The notes under the pieces: generated by a model
The model's database searches: none
What the model saw: the letters and a program-made list of their open reading frames with translations, nothing else
What the model was told of the DNA's origin: nothing
Position numbers and translations under genes: made by a program
Assembly (NCBI GenBank): GCA_003132865.1
Contig: PKYZ01000069.1
Span: forward strand, 9,368 to 19,295
DNA: 9,928 nucleotides
Source: Bryobacterales bacterium
GTDB taxonomy: Bacteria > Acidobacteriota > Terriglobia > Bryobacterales > Bryobacteraceae
Reading direction: 5' to 3'
Shown: one piece after another, positions 1 to 9,812 of the stretch
Numbering within the stretch: the stretch's first letter is position 1
Layout: every line of letters starts with the position of its first letter

Positions 1-3149
<3,149 letters not shown>

Positions 3150-3161
3150 GGAATCCTCGGG

Positions 3162-4973
3162 CTATTGGACTGCCAGTACTTCTTCGCGCTCTGCCACGGC
3201 AATGGCAACCGGTGCGACGCCTTCTTTCTTCATTTGATCCGCGATGTGCATCACGAAATTGGCGGCCATACCCACTACGCCGTCGCTGTGCGGCACCGCA
3301 TAAATCGGCCGCTTGGACTCGGGGTGCGCGTTTACCCAGGCGCGGCACTGGTCCATGGTCAAGCCGGTGCGCTCCAGAACCTCGGCGAACTCCTTCTTCG
3401 CCTTATTCTTGGCTTCGCCGAGCGCCATCTGCACGCGCGAATGGGCGTTGATCTCGCCTTCGCCGGAAGTCTCGACCGGCAGGTAGATCATGTCTTTGTA
3501 ATTCGACACGACCGCCGATTGTGCACCATCCGATTGCGTCGACGGCATGCAGCCGAACGGCTTCACCGACAGCACCATGTGCGCCAGGCCTTTGTTCGAG
3601 TAATAAATGTTCTTGGCGACTTCCAGGTGGCCCTCGCCGCCGCCCGCGCGCGAGTTGTAGAACGGATGGCCGAGGCGCTGCAATTCGTACTGGTCGGTCA
3701 GGTGATGCGCGATGTCGCCCAGCGCGCCGACGATCTTGTGATATTCGTTCTTGAAGATGGCTTCGGCCAGTTTCAGCTTCGCCACTTTGTTGCGGAAACT
3801 CCACTCGATCTTGACGCGCTTATCGAGACGCCACAGGGGCGGCAGCACGGCGCCCTCTTCGAGTCCCTTGAAGTCCTTGTACTTCTGCACCACCTGGTGA
3901 ATCATGTACATGATCCACGTGCCGATGGGCTCCACCAGCACCTGCGCGCCCTCGCGCTGCAGGAAGTTGAACATGTTGAAGTTGCCGTCGCCTTCGGTAG
4001 TCTGCGCCCAGAACTCGCCGGTGATCTTCACGATGGGCTTTACGCGCAGCCGGTCGATTTCGATCTCGTTGAACGCGTCGCGGCAGCGGTGCAGCGCCGG
4101 GATGTACTCGTCGCCCTTCAATTGGTTCACGAACTTGCCGATGTACTCCGCGGTGTCCTTAAAGCCGCCCAGGTATTTCGTCAAGCTGTCGCCCAGTTGC
4201 CACGGCTGCTTCTTGCGGAAGACCTCGTGCATGTAGTCCATCGCGTCGTCGAGTTTCTGGTCCGTCTCGCCGGCATTGACCTCGTACGGGCGAACCGCGT
4301 ATGCGACTTCGTTCAGCACATCCCCGCAGTTCAGCGCGTTGAGAATGCCCAGGAAGAAGTCCAGGTTCATCTCCAGGCCGGCCTCGGCGTCGGACTGGCT
4401 CAGGCCGCCGGATTGCTGGAACAGCAGCACGCGGAAGCCGTCGAAGCCCGCGTTGCGCAGGGCCAGGCGATACTCGGCTTCGTACATGCCGAAACGGCAC
4501 GGTCCGCAGGCGCCCGCTGTGAAGAACACGTAGCGGTCGATGATTTCCTGCTTGGTCAGCCCCTGTTCTTCCAGAGTTTGCAGATATTGCACCAGGTTGC
4601 CCACGGTGAAGTAAGTCGGGTTGCACTGGCCGTTGTTGCCGTACTCCTTGCCGGTCTGAAACGCGCGCACGTTGGGCGTGGGCACGGCTTCGGCGATGTA
4701 ACCGAGGCCTTCCAGCGCGCCGTGCACGAGTTTCTCGTGCTTCCAGGTGAGGCCGCCGAACAGGAGAGTGGTCCGGCCGCGTTGTTCCTTGGTGAAAGGG
4801 TGCTCGACCGGGCGTTTGAATTGATGCGTCTCGCGCTTCACCACGCCGGCTTCGCGCTCCAGGCGCGCGCGCTCTTCCGCTAGGCGTTTCTGAATGACGT
4901 CTTCGATGCCGGCATTGATCTGGACGAGACCGGCAGATGGTGCGGGCTTCGGTTCAAACGGCTGAGTGCTCAT
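3162..4973 (-). CDS. 2-hydroxyacyl-CoA dehydratase-related (COG3581-type) iron-sulfur protein
   Basis: This encodes 603 residues from ATG at 4973, the first gene of the operon with the giant activase. The frame stays open upstream to 5027, but the AGAGGAG ribosome site just before 4973 decides the start. Residues 1-60 look like a charged linker or helix. The body carries conserved cysteine motifs typical of the HgdB/COG3581 group: C117 in Q-C-N-P-T-Y-F, C156 and C159 in A-C-G-P-C-R-F-G-M-Y, and C475 in K-P-F-G-C-M-P-S. In many bacteria this region is fused to the activase and DUF2229 portions; here it is a separate gene. By family analogy it should bind an iron-sulfur cluster and receive electrons from the activase. 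Whether it acts on an acyl-CoA, or belongs to the double-cubane-cluster reductases, cannot be read from the sequence. No signal peptide or membrane segment is visible, so it is probably cytoplasmic. Confidence 0.85.
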   Translation of the reverse strand: MSTQPFEPKPAPSAGLVQINAGIEDVIQKRLAEERARLEREAGVVKRETHQFKRPVEHPFTKEQRGRTTLLFGGLTWKHEKLVHGALEGLGYIAEAVPTPNVRAFQTGKEYGNNGQCNPTYFTVGNLVQYLQTLEEQGLTKQEIIDRYVFFTAGACGPCRFGMYEAEYRLALRNAGFDGFRVLLFQQSGGLSQSDAEAGLEMNLDFFLGILNALNCGDVLNEVAYAVRPYEVNAGETDQKLDDAMDYMHEVFRKKQPWQLGDSLTKYLGGFKDTAEYIGKFVNQLKGDEYIPALHRCRDAFNEIEIDRLRVKPIVKITGEFWAQTTEGDGNFNMFNFLQREGAQVLVEPIGTWIMYMIHQVVQKYKDFKGLEEGAVLPPLWRLDKRVKIEWSFRNKVAKLKLAEAIFKNEYHKIVGALGDIAHHLTDQYELQRLGHPFYNSRAGGGEGHLEVAKNIYYSNKGLAHMVLSVKPFGCMPSTQSDGAQSAVVSNYKDMIYLPVETSGEGEINAHSRVQMALGEAKNKAKKEFAEVLERTGLTMDQCRAWVNAHPESKRPIYAVPHSDGVVGMAANFVMHIADQMKKEGVAPVAIAVAEREEVLAVQ

Positions 4974-4977
4974 AGTA

Positions 4978-4984
4978 CTCCTCT
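4978..4984 (-). promoter_or_regulatory. Strong Shine-Dalgarno site for the dehydratase-like gene
   Basis: The minus strand reads AGAGGAG, then TACT, then ATG. This is a close match to the anti-Shine-Dalgarno complement at short but workable spacing. It fixes the start at 4973 rather than at the in-frame ATG 18 codons further upstream, which would add a non-conserved, basic leader. Confidence 0.7.
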
Positions 4985-5032
4985 GAGTCCGGGACAGTTT
5001 AGCGACACCTCTCCCGATTGAGTGCATCTTCG

Positions 5033-5089
5033 CCTGTTAAGCCATTGGAAATAAAGAGGCCTGCATCGAATGGCGGGTTTTTCAACAGG
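5033..5089. repeat. Nested inverted repeat in the leader of the dehydratase/activase operon
   Basis: CCTGTT (5033-5038) pairs with AACAGG (5084-5089), and inside it GCCATT (5041-5046) pairs with AATGGC (5069-5074), leaving a 22-base loop that contains the palindrome AGGCCT. It lies 60-116 bases upstream of the start at 4973 and downstream of the HEPN-like gene, both on the minus strand. It could be a leader hairpin, an operator or a weak terminator for the upstream pair; there is no clean U-tract to make it a classical terminator. The remainder of the 176-base gap (4974-5149) shows no promoter I would defend. Confidence 0.35.
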
Positions 5090-5149
5090 AATGGCGCGTA
5101 ATACGGGTGAGCGGGAGGGTGCGGTTCGGCACGGTGGGAGTGGACCGGC

Positions 5150-5620
5150 TCATGAACGGCCGGTCAGGAGAGATAGGAGGTAGCCCTGTGCGATTGCTTC
5201 ATTCTGAATCGCGCGCCAGATTTTGAAGGCTGTTTCGGCCTGGTTGACCATGCCAATCGCCTCAGTGCGGGACCATTTCCGGGAGCCATCGTAATCCGCA
5301 ATGTGACGAAAGTCTTGGAGACGGACGAAGGTCTGGGCCAGGGTCTTCAGGTCCGCTACGGTTTGGCCGTTCTGATCGTGGAATTTGGCATGAATGAGTC
5401 CTTCAGATGCCTTTCTCATTCTGCCGTGCTCGAAAGTCCGGGCCAGACGTGCACGTTGAACATCTCTTTTCCAGTTGCCTGTCGCCTCCCTGATCAATAG
5501 GTGGAATAGCGCGTAGTAGGCCGTCGATATCGCCCGCCGCAGGCTCGCTTGCCTCGGTTTGGTTCTCTCGCGGCGAGCGAGATGGTATGCCTGTTCGAGC
5601 AAGTCCTCGGCAAAGGCCAT
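5150..5620 (-). CDS. HEPN-like helical protein, possible RNase or toxin-like partner
   Basis: This encodes 156 residues, predicted almost wholly helical. The N-terminal half contains R-R-A-I-S-T-A-Y-Y-A-L-F-H (28-40), which is typical of HEPN-superfamily proteins. An R-x5-H motif occurs at R100-H106, matching the Rx4-6H motif that forms the active site of HEPN ribonucleases. Family knowledge: HEPN proteins commonly sit beside a nucleotidyltransferase-like or other small partner and act in toxin-antitoxin, abortive-infection or RNA-processing systems. Here it begins 3 bases after the stop of the small upstream gene, which implies translational coupling, and no strong ribosome site of its own is visible. 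It could equally be a non-catalytic HEPN protein. Assignment rests on motif and helical pattern; the target is unknown. Confidence 0.68.
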   Translation of the reverse strand: MAFAEDLLEQAYHLARRERTKPRQASLRRAISTAYYALFHLLIREATGNWKRDVQRARLARTFEHGRMRKASEGLIHAKFHDQNGQTVADLKTLAQTFVRLQDFRHIADYDGSRKWSRTEAIGMVNQAETAFKIWRAIQNEAIAQGYLLSLLTGRS

Positions 5621-5623
5621 GGC

Positions 5624-5938
5624 TTACGACCAGGCGGGGTCTTTCATCATGGCCTGTTCGGATTCACTTCGAAAGCTGGGGTACCACATAAGGCCTAGGT
5701 CATCGAGCTTCAACTTTTTGGATAATTCCGCCTCCACGCGCTCGACAACCTCTCCTAGTCTCTCTTCGCGGCTGGCATCGTCGGACAGAAGGATTCGGAA
5801 ATAGATTGCTTCCTTATCGGTCGAATCCAAAGCTATTTCGTATCGAATCCGCACCACGTCTGGCGCCAGCTTACGTGCCACCGCCTTGACGCGACGATCC
5901 AGATCGGCCTCATTCAATACGATTCGGGTAATGATCAC
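5624..5938 (-). CDS. Small uncharacterised protein paired with the HEPN-like gene
   Basis: From the GTG at 5938 this encodes 104 residues. I do not recognise a named domain. Visible features are a basic N-terminal helix, a central V-V-R-I-R-Y-E-I (28-35) to A-I-Y-F-R-I-L-L-S-D (44-53) pattern suggesting beta-strands, an amphipathic helix (about 56-77), and a C-terminal F-R-S-E-S-E-Q (89-95) plus D-P-A-W. It lacks the G-S-x10-D-x-D signature of the MNT antitoxins that usually accompany HEPN proteins, so it is either a degenerate or a different partner. Start choice is uncertain. GTG at 5938 has AAGGGA nine bases upstream, whereas a TTG at 6007 has a better AGGAGAGG site but would add a 23-residue arginine-rich leader and reach to within 20 bases of the divergent gene. 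An antitoxin-like or accessory role is inference from the pairing only. Confidence 0.62.
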   Translation of the reverse strand: MIITRIVLNEADLDRRVKAVARKLAPDVVRIRYEIALDSTDKEAIYFRILLSDDASREERLGEVVERVEAELSKKLKLDDLGLMWYPSFRSESEQAMMKDPAWS

Positions 5939-6027
5939 GATGCAAATTCCCTTTCTTTGAAGATAGCGCATCCGGCGGCCCGGCCGTCCTTGCGCCGCCT
6001 CTTTCAAATACGATAGCCTCTCCTTTC
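5939..6027. promoter_or_regulatory. Divergent intergenic region between the HEPN-like pair and the phosphonate operon
   Basis: These 89 bases must hold the start signals for both directions. On the plus strand TACGAT (6009-6014) resembles a -10 element placed 13 bases before the ATG at 6028, but no convincing -35 lies 16-18 bases further up. The bases just before that ATG are pyrimidine-rich, without a Shine-Dalgarno match, so a very short leader or leaderless message is possible. GGCGGC (5974-5979) and GCCGCC (5994-5999) form an inverted repeat that may be only GC-rich chance pairing. Confidence 0.3.
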
Positions 6028-7164
6028 ATGGCTACGCACACTGCGGATGTCGCCATCGTCGGAGCGGGCATTCTGGGCGTCGCGCACGCGTATGCGCTGG
6101 CCCGGCGGGGACGCTCGGTGGTGGTTTTCGAGCGCAGCCCGCAGGCCGCGGGCGCATCCGTCCGCAACTTCGGCATGATCTGGCCCATCGGGCAACCTGC
6201 CGGCCGCATGCACGAAATGGCGTTGCGCAGCCGCGACCGGTGGGCCGAAGTCTTGACAGCCGCGCGTCTCCCCTACTTCCCGACTGGCTCGCTGCACGTG
6301 GTCTACCGCGCAGACGAAGCCGCCGTCGCGCGTGAGTTCTGCGAAGTGGCTCCCAAACTGGGGTACACGTGCGAGTGGCTGAACCCGCCGGACGTCGTGG
6401 CGTGCACTCATGCCGTCCGTCCCGACGGCCTGCTCGGCGCCATCTGGAGTCCCACGGAAATCACAGTGGACCCACGCGTGGCGCTGGCGCAGCTTCCCCG
6501 GTTTTTAGCCGAACGATTCGGCGTGCAGTTCCGCTTCGGCATGGCGGCGCAGTCCATCGATCTGCCCATGGTCGAAGCGGGCGGCGAAAAGTGGCGCGTG
6601 GAATCCGCTATCGTGTGTACCGGCCACGACTTCGAAACGCTCTATCCGGAGATGTTCCGCGCCAGCGGCATCACCCGCTGCAAGCTCCAGATGATGCGCA
6701 CGCGCCCGCAACCGCAAGGATGGCAGCTCGGTCCCGCTTTGGCCGCCGGGCTGACGTTACGTTTCTATGAATCGTTCCAGGTGTGCGGGACGCTGCCCGC
6801 GCTGAAGGACCGCATCGCCGCCGAAACGCCGGAGTACGATCGCTGGGGCATTCACGTGCTCGTTTCCCAGACCGCCGGCCGCGAGGTGACCATCGGCGAC
6901 TCACACGAATATGGCGCGGCCATCGATCCCTTCGACCGCGCCGAAATCGACGATCTCATTCTGCGTTACGCCCGCGGCTTTCTGCAAGCGCCCGTGCCGG
7001 AGATCGCCCAGCACTGGCATGGCGTCTACGCCAAACATCCGGACAAGCCGTATCTCTCACTAACGCCCGCGCCCAACGTGCGCGTGGTCACGGCCACCGG
7101 CGGCTCGGGCATGACGCTGTCGTTCGGTCTCGCCGAAGACACCGTGAAGGAGATGGGATTGTGA
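6028..7164 (+). CDS. FAD-dependent aminophosphonate oxidoreductase (TIGR03364-like, DAO superfamily)
   Basis: This encodes 378 residues, a usual length for the family. The N-terminus is a Rossmann fold, V-A-I-V-G-A-G-I-L-G with G12/G14/G17 and the ribose-binding acid E35 after the second strand. It is followed by R-N-F-G-M-I-W-P-I-G, characteristic of this clade. Near the C-terminus G-G-S-G-M-T (358-363) closes the flavin site. Family knowledge: these flavoenzymes cluster with phosphonatase genes, and characterised members oxidise N-methyl-2-aminoethylphosphonate, some also AEP itself, to phosphonoacetaldehyde, releasing methylamine or ammonia and hydrogen peroxide. It is first in a four-gene operon, and its TGA overlaps the next ATG by one base. 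No transaminase PhnW is in the window, so this enzyme may be the entry step. The start at 6028 leaves only seven residues before the Rossmann strand and no alternative downstream. Substrate choice between AEP and methylated AEP is inferred. Confidence 0.92.
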   Translation: MATHTADVAIVGAGILGVAHAYALARRGRSVVVFERSPQAAGASVRNFGMIWPIGQPAGRMHEMALRSRDRWAEVLTAARLPYFPTGSLHVVYRADEAAVAREFCEVAPKLGYTCEWLNPPDVVACTHAVRPDGLLGAIWSPTEITVDPRVALAQLPRFLAERFGVQFRFGMAAQSIDLPMVEAGGEKWRVESAIVCTGHDFETLYPEMFRASGITRCKLQMMRTRPQPQGWQLGPALAAGLTLRFYESFQVCGTLPALKDRIAAETPEYDRWGIHVLVSQTAGREVTIGDSHEYGAAIDPFDRAEIDDLILRYARGFLQAPVPEIAQHWHGVYAKHPDKPYLSLTPAPNVRVVTATGGSGMTLSFGLAEDTVKEMGL

Positions 7165-7884
7165 TGGGCCGCGTCACGGCCGTCATCCTCGATTGGGCCG
7201 GCACCACCGTCGATCATGGCAGCCTCGCGCCCGTCCGCACGTTGCAAAAGCTGTTCGCCGGCCGCGGCATGGCAGTCACTGAAGAAGAGGCCCGTCGCGA
7301 TATGGGCGTCCATAAAAAGGACCACATCCGCGCGTTGCTGCGCGCGAAGACCGGCGGGCCGCCGGACGAAGCCCCAGACGAAGCAGATGTCGAAGATCTT
7401 TTCGCCGCCTTCATCCCCATGCAGATGGATTCGCTCGCCGCCTACTCCGCCGTGATTCCCGGCGTTCCGGCCACGGTCGAAGAGCTGCGCGCCCGCGGCC
7501 CAGGGTTATCAACCCGATTGCGCGTTCTGCCCCGACGACGCCGGCGCCGGACGCCCCTGGCCCTGGATGTGCTACCTTAACGCGATCCGCCTCCGAACCT
7601 ACCCGATGGACACTATGATCAAGATCGGCGACACCATCAGCGACATCGAAGAAGGATCGAACGCCGGCATGTGGACCATTGGGATCGCGCGCACTGGAAA
7701 CATGATCGGGCTTACGGCCGAGGAACTCGCGGCGCTTCCGGCAACCGAACAAGCCGCCCGCCTGGATGCCGCGCGCCGCAAGCTGAGCAAAGCCGGCGCG
7801 CATTACGTCGCGGACGCCGTCGCCGATTGCATCCCACTGGTCGACGCGATTGAAAAGCGCCTGGCGAAGGGCGAGCGTCCATGA
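7164..7884 (+). pseudogene. phnX: Phosphonoacetaldehyde hydrolase (phosphonatase), frame-disrupted with an internal deletion
   Basis: PhnX is a HAD-fold enzyme that splits phosphonoacetaldehyde to acetaldehyde and phosphate via a Schiff-base lysine. The first 112 codons are intact: nucleophile D10 in L-D-W-A-G-T-T, and M-G-V-H-K-K-D-H with K51 at the Schiff-base position. After R-A-R-G at 7499 this frame turns into arginine-rich nonsense and stops at 7580. The +1 frame from 7501 resumes recognisable PhnX for 127 codons: Q-G-Y-Q-P-D, the arginine in A-G-R-P-W-P-W-M, G-D-T-I-S-D with both magnesium-binding aspartates, and a complete C-terminus. Compared with Bacillus cereus PhnX (recalled, not aligned), about 23 residues are absent, including the S-T-T-G-Y-T loop; one base stands where 69 are expected. 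A GTG at 7161, also in frame, has better spacing to AAGGAG. The end overlaps the permease start as ATGA. A true deletion and an assembly error both fit; the sequence given cannot encode active enzyme. Confidence 0.88.
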
Positions 7885-9182
7885 ATCGCCGACGGCTGGC
7901 CGTCTGGCAAGGGATCACCATCGCGCTTCTCTTCGTCGGCTACGCCGGCTACTATCTCTGCCGCTCGGATTTCTCCGTGAGCCTGCCGCTCATCATCGAC
8001 GAGCTGGCCGCGCACGGCATGTCTCCCGCCCAAGCCAAGATCCGCCTCGGCGCCGTCACCTCGATCGCTGTGCTGGCCTATGCGATCGGCAAGTTCTTTC
8101 TGGCCGGCACCGCCGATTTCCTGGGCGGCAAGCGGAATTTCCTGATTGGCATGGGTGGCTCCATTCTGTTTACGCTCCTGTTTTCGCTGGCAGGCGGATT
8201 GCCCGTCTTCACGCTGGCGTGGATCGGTAACCGCCTGGTGCAATCCACGGGCTGGGCGGGCATGGTGAAGATTACGTCGCGCTGGTTCTCGTATTCCTCG
8301 TACGGCGCGGTAATGGGAGCCATCAGCCTGAGCTACCTGTTTGGCGACGCCGCGGCGCGCCAGTTCATGGGCTTCCTCATCGGCCACGGGTTCGGCTGGC
8401 GCGCGGTCTTTCAAGTGGCGGCGGGCACGTTGTTCGTCATCTTCATTGCGAATCTTCTGCTGCTGAAGGAATCGCGCGCGCAGATCGGCCTCGGGGAGCC
8501 GGACGTGAATCCGCTGAATCTGTTCGGCGCGGAGGGCAGCGATCCGAAACCATCCAGCGTGCGCGATTTGCTCGCGCCGCTGTTCCGCAGCCCGCCATTC
8601 TGGATTGTATGCGCGCTGTCGCTCGGAACCACGCTCGTGCGCGAAACCTTTAATACCTGGACGCCCACTTACTTCAACCAGGTGGTGGGATATAGCAAGG
8701 CTGAAGCGGCCGGAATGAGCGCGGTCTTCCCGCTGTTCGGCGGCGTTTCCGTGCTCCTCTCGGGTTTCTGGAGCGATCGTCTGGGCCGCACCGGGCGCTC
8801 GGCGATCATGTTCTACAGCCTGCTGCTGAGCTCGTTCGCGCTATTTGCGCTCGGCTCGCTGCGCGCGGGTGGCGGGCACGCATTGCCAACATTTCTGGTG
8901 GGCTTGGTCGGCTTCCTGGTGATCGGGCCGTATGCCTATCTGGCGGGCGCCATCGCTCTGGATTTCGGCGGCAAGCATGGCAGCGCGACATCCTCCGGCA
9001 TCATCGATGGCGTCGGCTATTTGGGCGGCATACTCGCGGGCGACACCGTGGCGCGCATTTCGGTGAGCTTCGGCTGGACGGGAGCTTTCCTGGCGCTGGC
9101 AGGCGTCGCATTGCTATCGAGCGGTGCGGCCGCGCTGCTGTTTATCGGCCAGCGGCGGACTCCTGTGGCGCAAGGGGCGTAA
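7881..9182 (+). CDS. MFS permease of the organophosphate:phosphate antiporter family (GlpT/UhpT-like), probable phosphonate importer
   Basis: This encodes 433 residues with about twelve hydrophobic segments in two halves separated by a polar loop near 195-235, and no signal peptide. It belongs to the organophosphate antiporter branch. G-Y-A-G-Y-Y-L-C-R-S-D-F (20-31) matches the GlpT helix 1 motif and places R28 at the substrate-binding arginine (GlpT R45). L-V-R-E-T-F-N-T-W-T-P-T-Y (252-264) matches helix 7 and places R254 at the second one (GlpT R269). Q-S-T-G-W-A-G (121-127) and R-W-F are further family signatures. Retention of both phosphate-clamping arginines argues for a phosphate- or phosphonate-bearing substrate. 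Its position between phnX and the HD oxygenase gene, with a 4-base ATGA overlap to phnX, points to uptake of AEP or a related phosphonate. Glycerol-3-phosphate or phosphoglycerate are alternatives on fold alone. Confidence 0.91.
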   Translation: MNRRRLAVWQGITIALLFVGYAGYYLCRSDFSVSLPLIIDELAAHGMSPAQAKIRLGAVTSIAVLAYAIGKFFLAGTADFLGGKRNFLIGMGGSILFTLLFSLAGGLPVFTLAWIGNRLVQSTGWAGMVKITSRWFSYSSYGAVMGAISLSYLFGDAAARQFMGFLIGHGFGWRAVFQVAAGTLFVIFIANLLLLKESRAQIGLGEPDVNPLNLFGAEGSDPKPSSVRDLLAPLFRSPPFWIVCALSLGTTLVRETFNTWTPTYFNQVVGYSKAEAAGMSAVFPLFGGVSVLLSGFWSDRLGRTGRSAIMFYSLLLSSFALFALGSLRAGGGHALPTFLVGLVGFLVIGPYAYLAGAIALDFGGKHGSATSSGIIDGVGYLGGILAGDTVARISVSFGWTGAFLALAGVALLSSGAAALLFIGQRRTPVAQGA

Positions 9183-9187
9183 TTGTT

Positions 9188-9739
9188 ATGCAAATCGGCG
9201 ATCGAATCATCGAAATCTTCGAAGCCAAAGGTGGCGCGGCGTACTTCGGCGAGCCGGTCTCGCAACTGGAACACGCGTTGCAGGCCGCGTATCACGCAGC
9301 GCGCGACGATGCACCGGACTGGCTGGTGGTCGCGGCGCTGTTGCACGATATCGGCCACCTCCTGCATGACATGCCGGAGCATGTCGCGGATCTGGGCATC
9401 GACGCGCGGCATGAAGACCTGGGTCATGCCTGGCTGGCGCAGCATTTCGGTCCCGAAGTGACCGCGCCGGTGCGCATGCATGTGGACGCCAAGCGCTATC
9501 TCTGCGCGACAGACGCCGAATATTTGAGCCTCCTTTCACCCGCCTCCGTCGAGAGCTTGCGACTGCAAGGAGGGCCCTTCACCGCAGCGGAAGCCCGCGC
9601 ATTCGAGCAACGGCCGTTTGCGCGGGAGGCAGTGCGCCTGCGGCGCTGGGACGATCTGGCCAAGGTCCCCGGTATGCGCGTGCCGGGACTGGAGCACTAC
9701 CGGGCGATGATTGAGGGGTCGCAATTGCGCGCGTCGTGA
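9188..9739 (+). CDS. phnZ: PhnZ-like HD-domain diiron oxygenase, C-P bond cleaving
   Basis: This encodes 183 residues, the size of PhnZ. PhnZ opens the C-P bond of (R)-2-amino-1-hydroxyethylphosphonate with O2, giving glycine and phosphate at a mixed-valent diiron centre. All landmark residues are present at matching spacing: the gating pair Y19/E22 in Y-F-G-E-P-V-S-Q; metal ligands H29, H53-D54 (L-L-H-D-I-G-H), H75, H98 and D155 (R-W-D-D-L-A-K); phosphonate-binding H57 and K102 (H-V-D-A-K). It starts 5 bases after the permease stop, with AAGGGG about 12 bases upstream. Its usual hydroxylase partner PhnY is not in the window, so its natural substrate may be made elsewhere or may be a different hydroxyphosphonate. 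Related HD enzymes act on trimethylated AEP and other phosphonates. Its presence beside phnX puts oxidative and hydrolytic C-P cleavage in one operon. Equivalences to PhnZ residues are from memory of the family. Confidence 0.9.
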   Translation: MQIGDRIIEIFEAKGGAAYFGEPVSQLEHALQAAYHAARDDAPDWLVVAALLHDIGHLLHDMPEHVADLGIDARHEDLGHAWLAQHFGPEVTAPVRMHVDAKRYLCATDAEYLSLLSPASVESLRLQGGPFTAAEARAFEQRPFAREAVRLRRWDDLAKVPGMRVPGLEHYRAMIEGSQLRAS

Positions 9740-9761
9740 GTGCGGCACACGCGTCCGCTGA

Positions 9762-9778
9762 ATACCACACTCTGGTAT
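9762..9778. repeat. Inverted repeat after the phosphonate operon
   Basis: ATACCA, five bases, TGGTAT: a perfect 6-base inverted repeat beginning 22 bases after the stop of the HD oxygenase gene. No T-run follows, so an intrinsic terminator is doubtful; it may be an operator for the next gene or a weak hairpin at the operon end. Confidence 0.4.
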
Positions 9779-9812
9779 CGCCGGCTTCGATTCCCGAGGC
9801 AGTAATTCTGGC

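Noticed and set aside
3165..4883. A 572-codon open frame on the plus strand
   Set aside because: It is antisense to the dehydratase-like gene, whose cysteine motifs and ribosome site are convincing; the plus-strand product has no family features.
4974..5027. An 18-residue N-terminal extension of the dehydratase-like protein starting at the ATG at 5027
   Set aside because: The extension is basic and without a ribosome site, while a strong AGAGGAG directly precedes the ATG at 4973.
5974..5999. GGCGGC/GCCGCC inverted repeat as a terminator or operator
   Set aside because: Six G/C-only bases with a 14-base loop are expected by chance in this GC-rich sequence, and no T-run follows.
7480..7510. 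Programmed +1 frameshift producing full PhnX
   Set aside because: A simple frameshift would not restore the roughly 23 missing residues that include a catalytic loop, and no slippery sequence or stimulator is evident.
6783..7580. A 265-codon plus-strand frame spanning the end of the FAD gene and the first part of phnX
   Set aside because: Its first 127 codons are an arginine-rich shadow of the FAD gene; only the part from 7164 is real PhnX sequence.
7567..7884. Treating the C-terminal PhnX fragment as an independent small gene starting at the ATG at 7567
   Set aside because: That methionine is internal to the conserved W-P-W-M motif, recognisable PhnX sequence continues upstream in the same frame to 7501, and there is no ribosome site.
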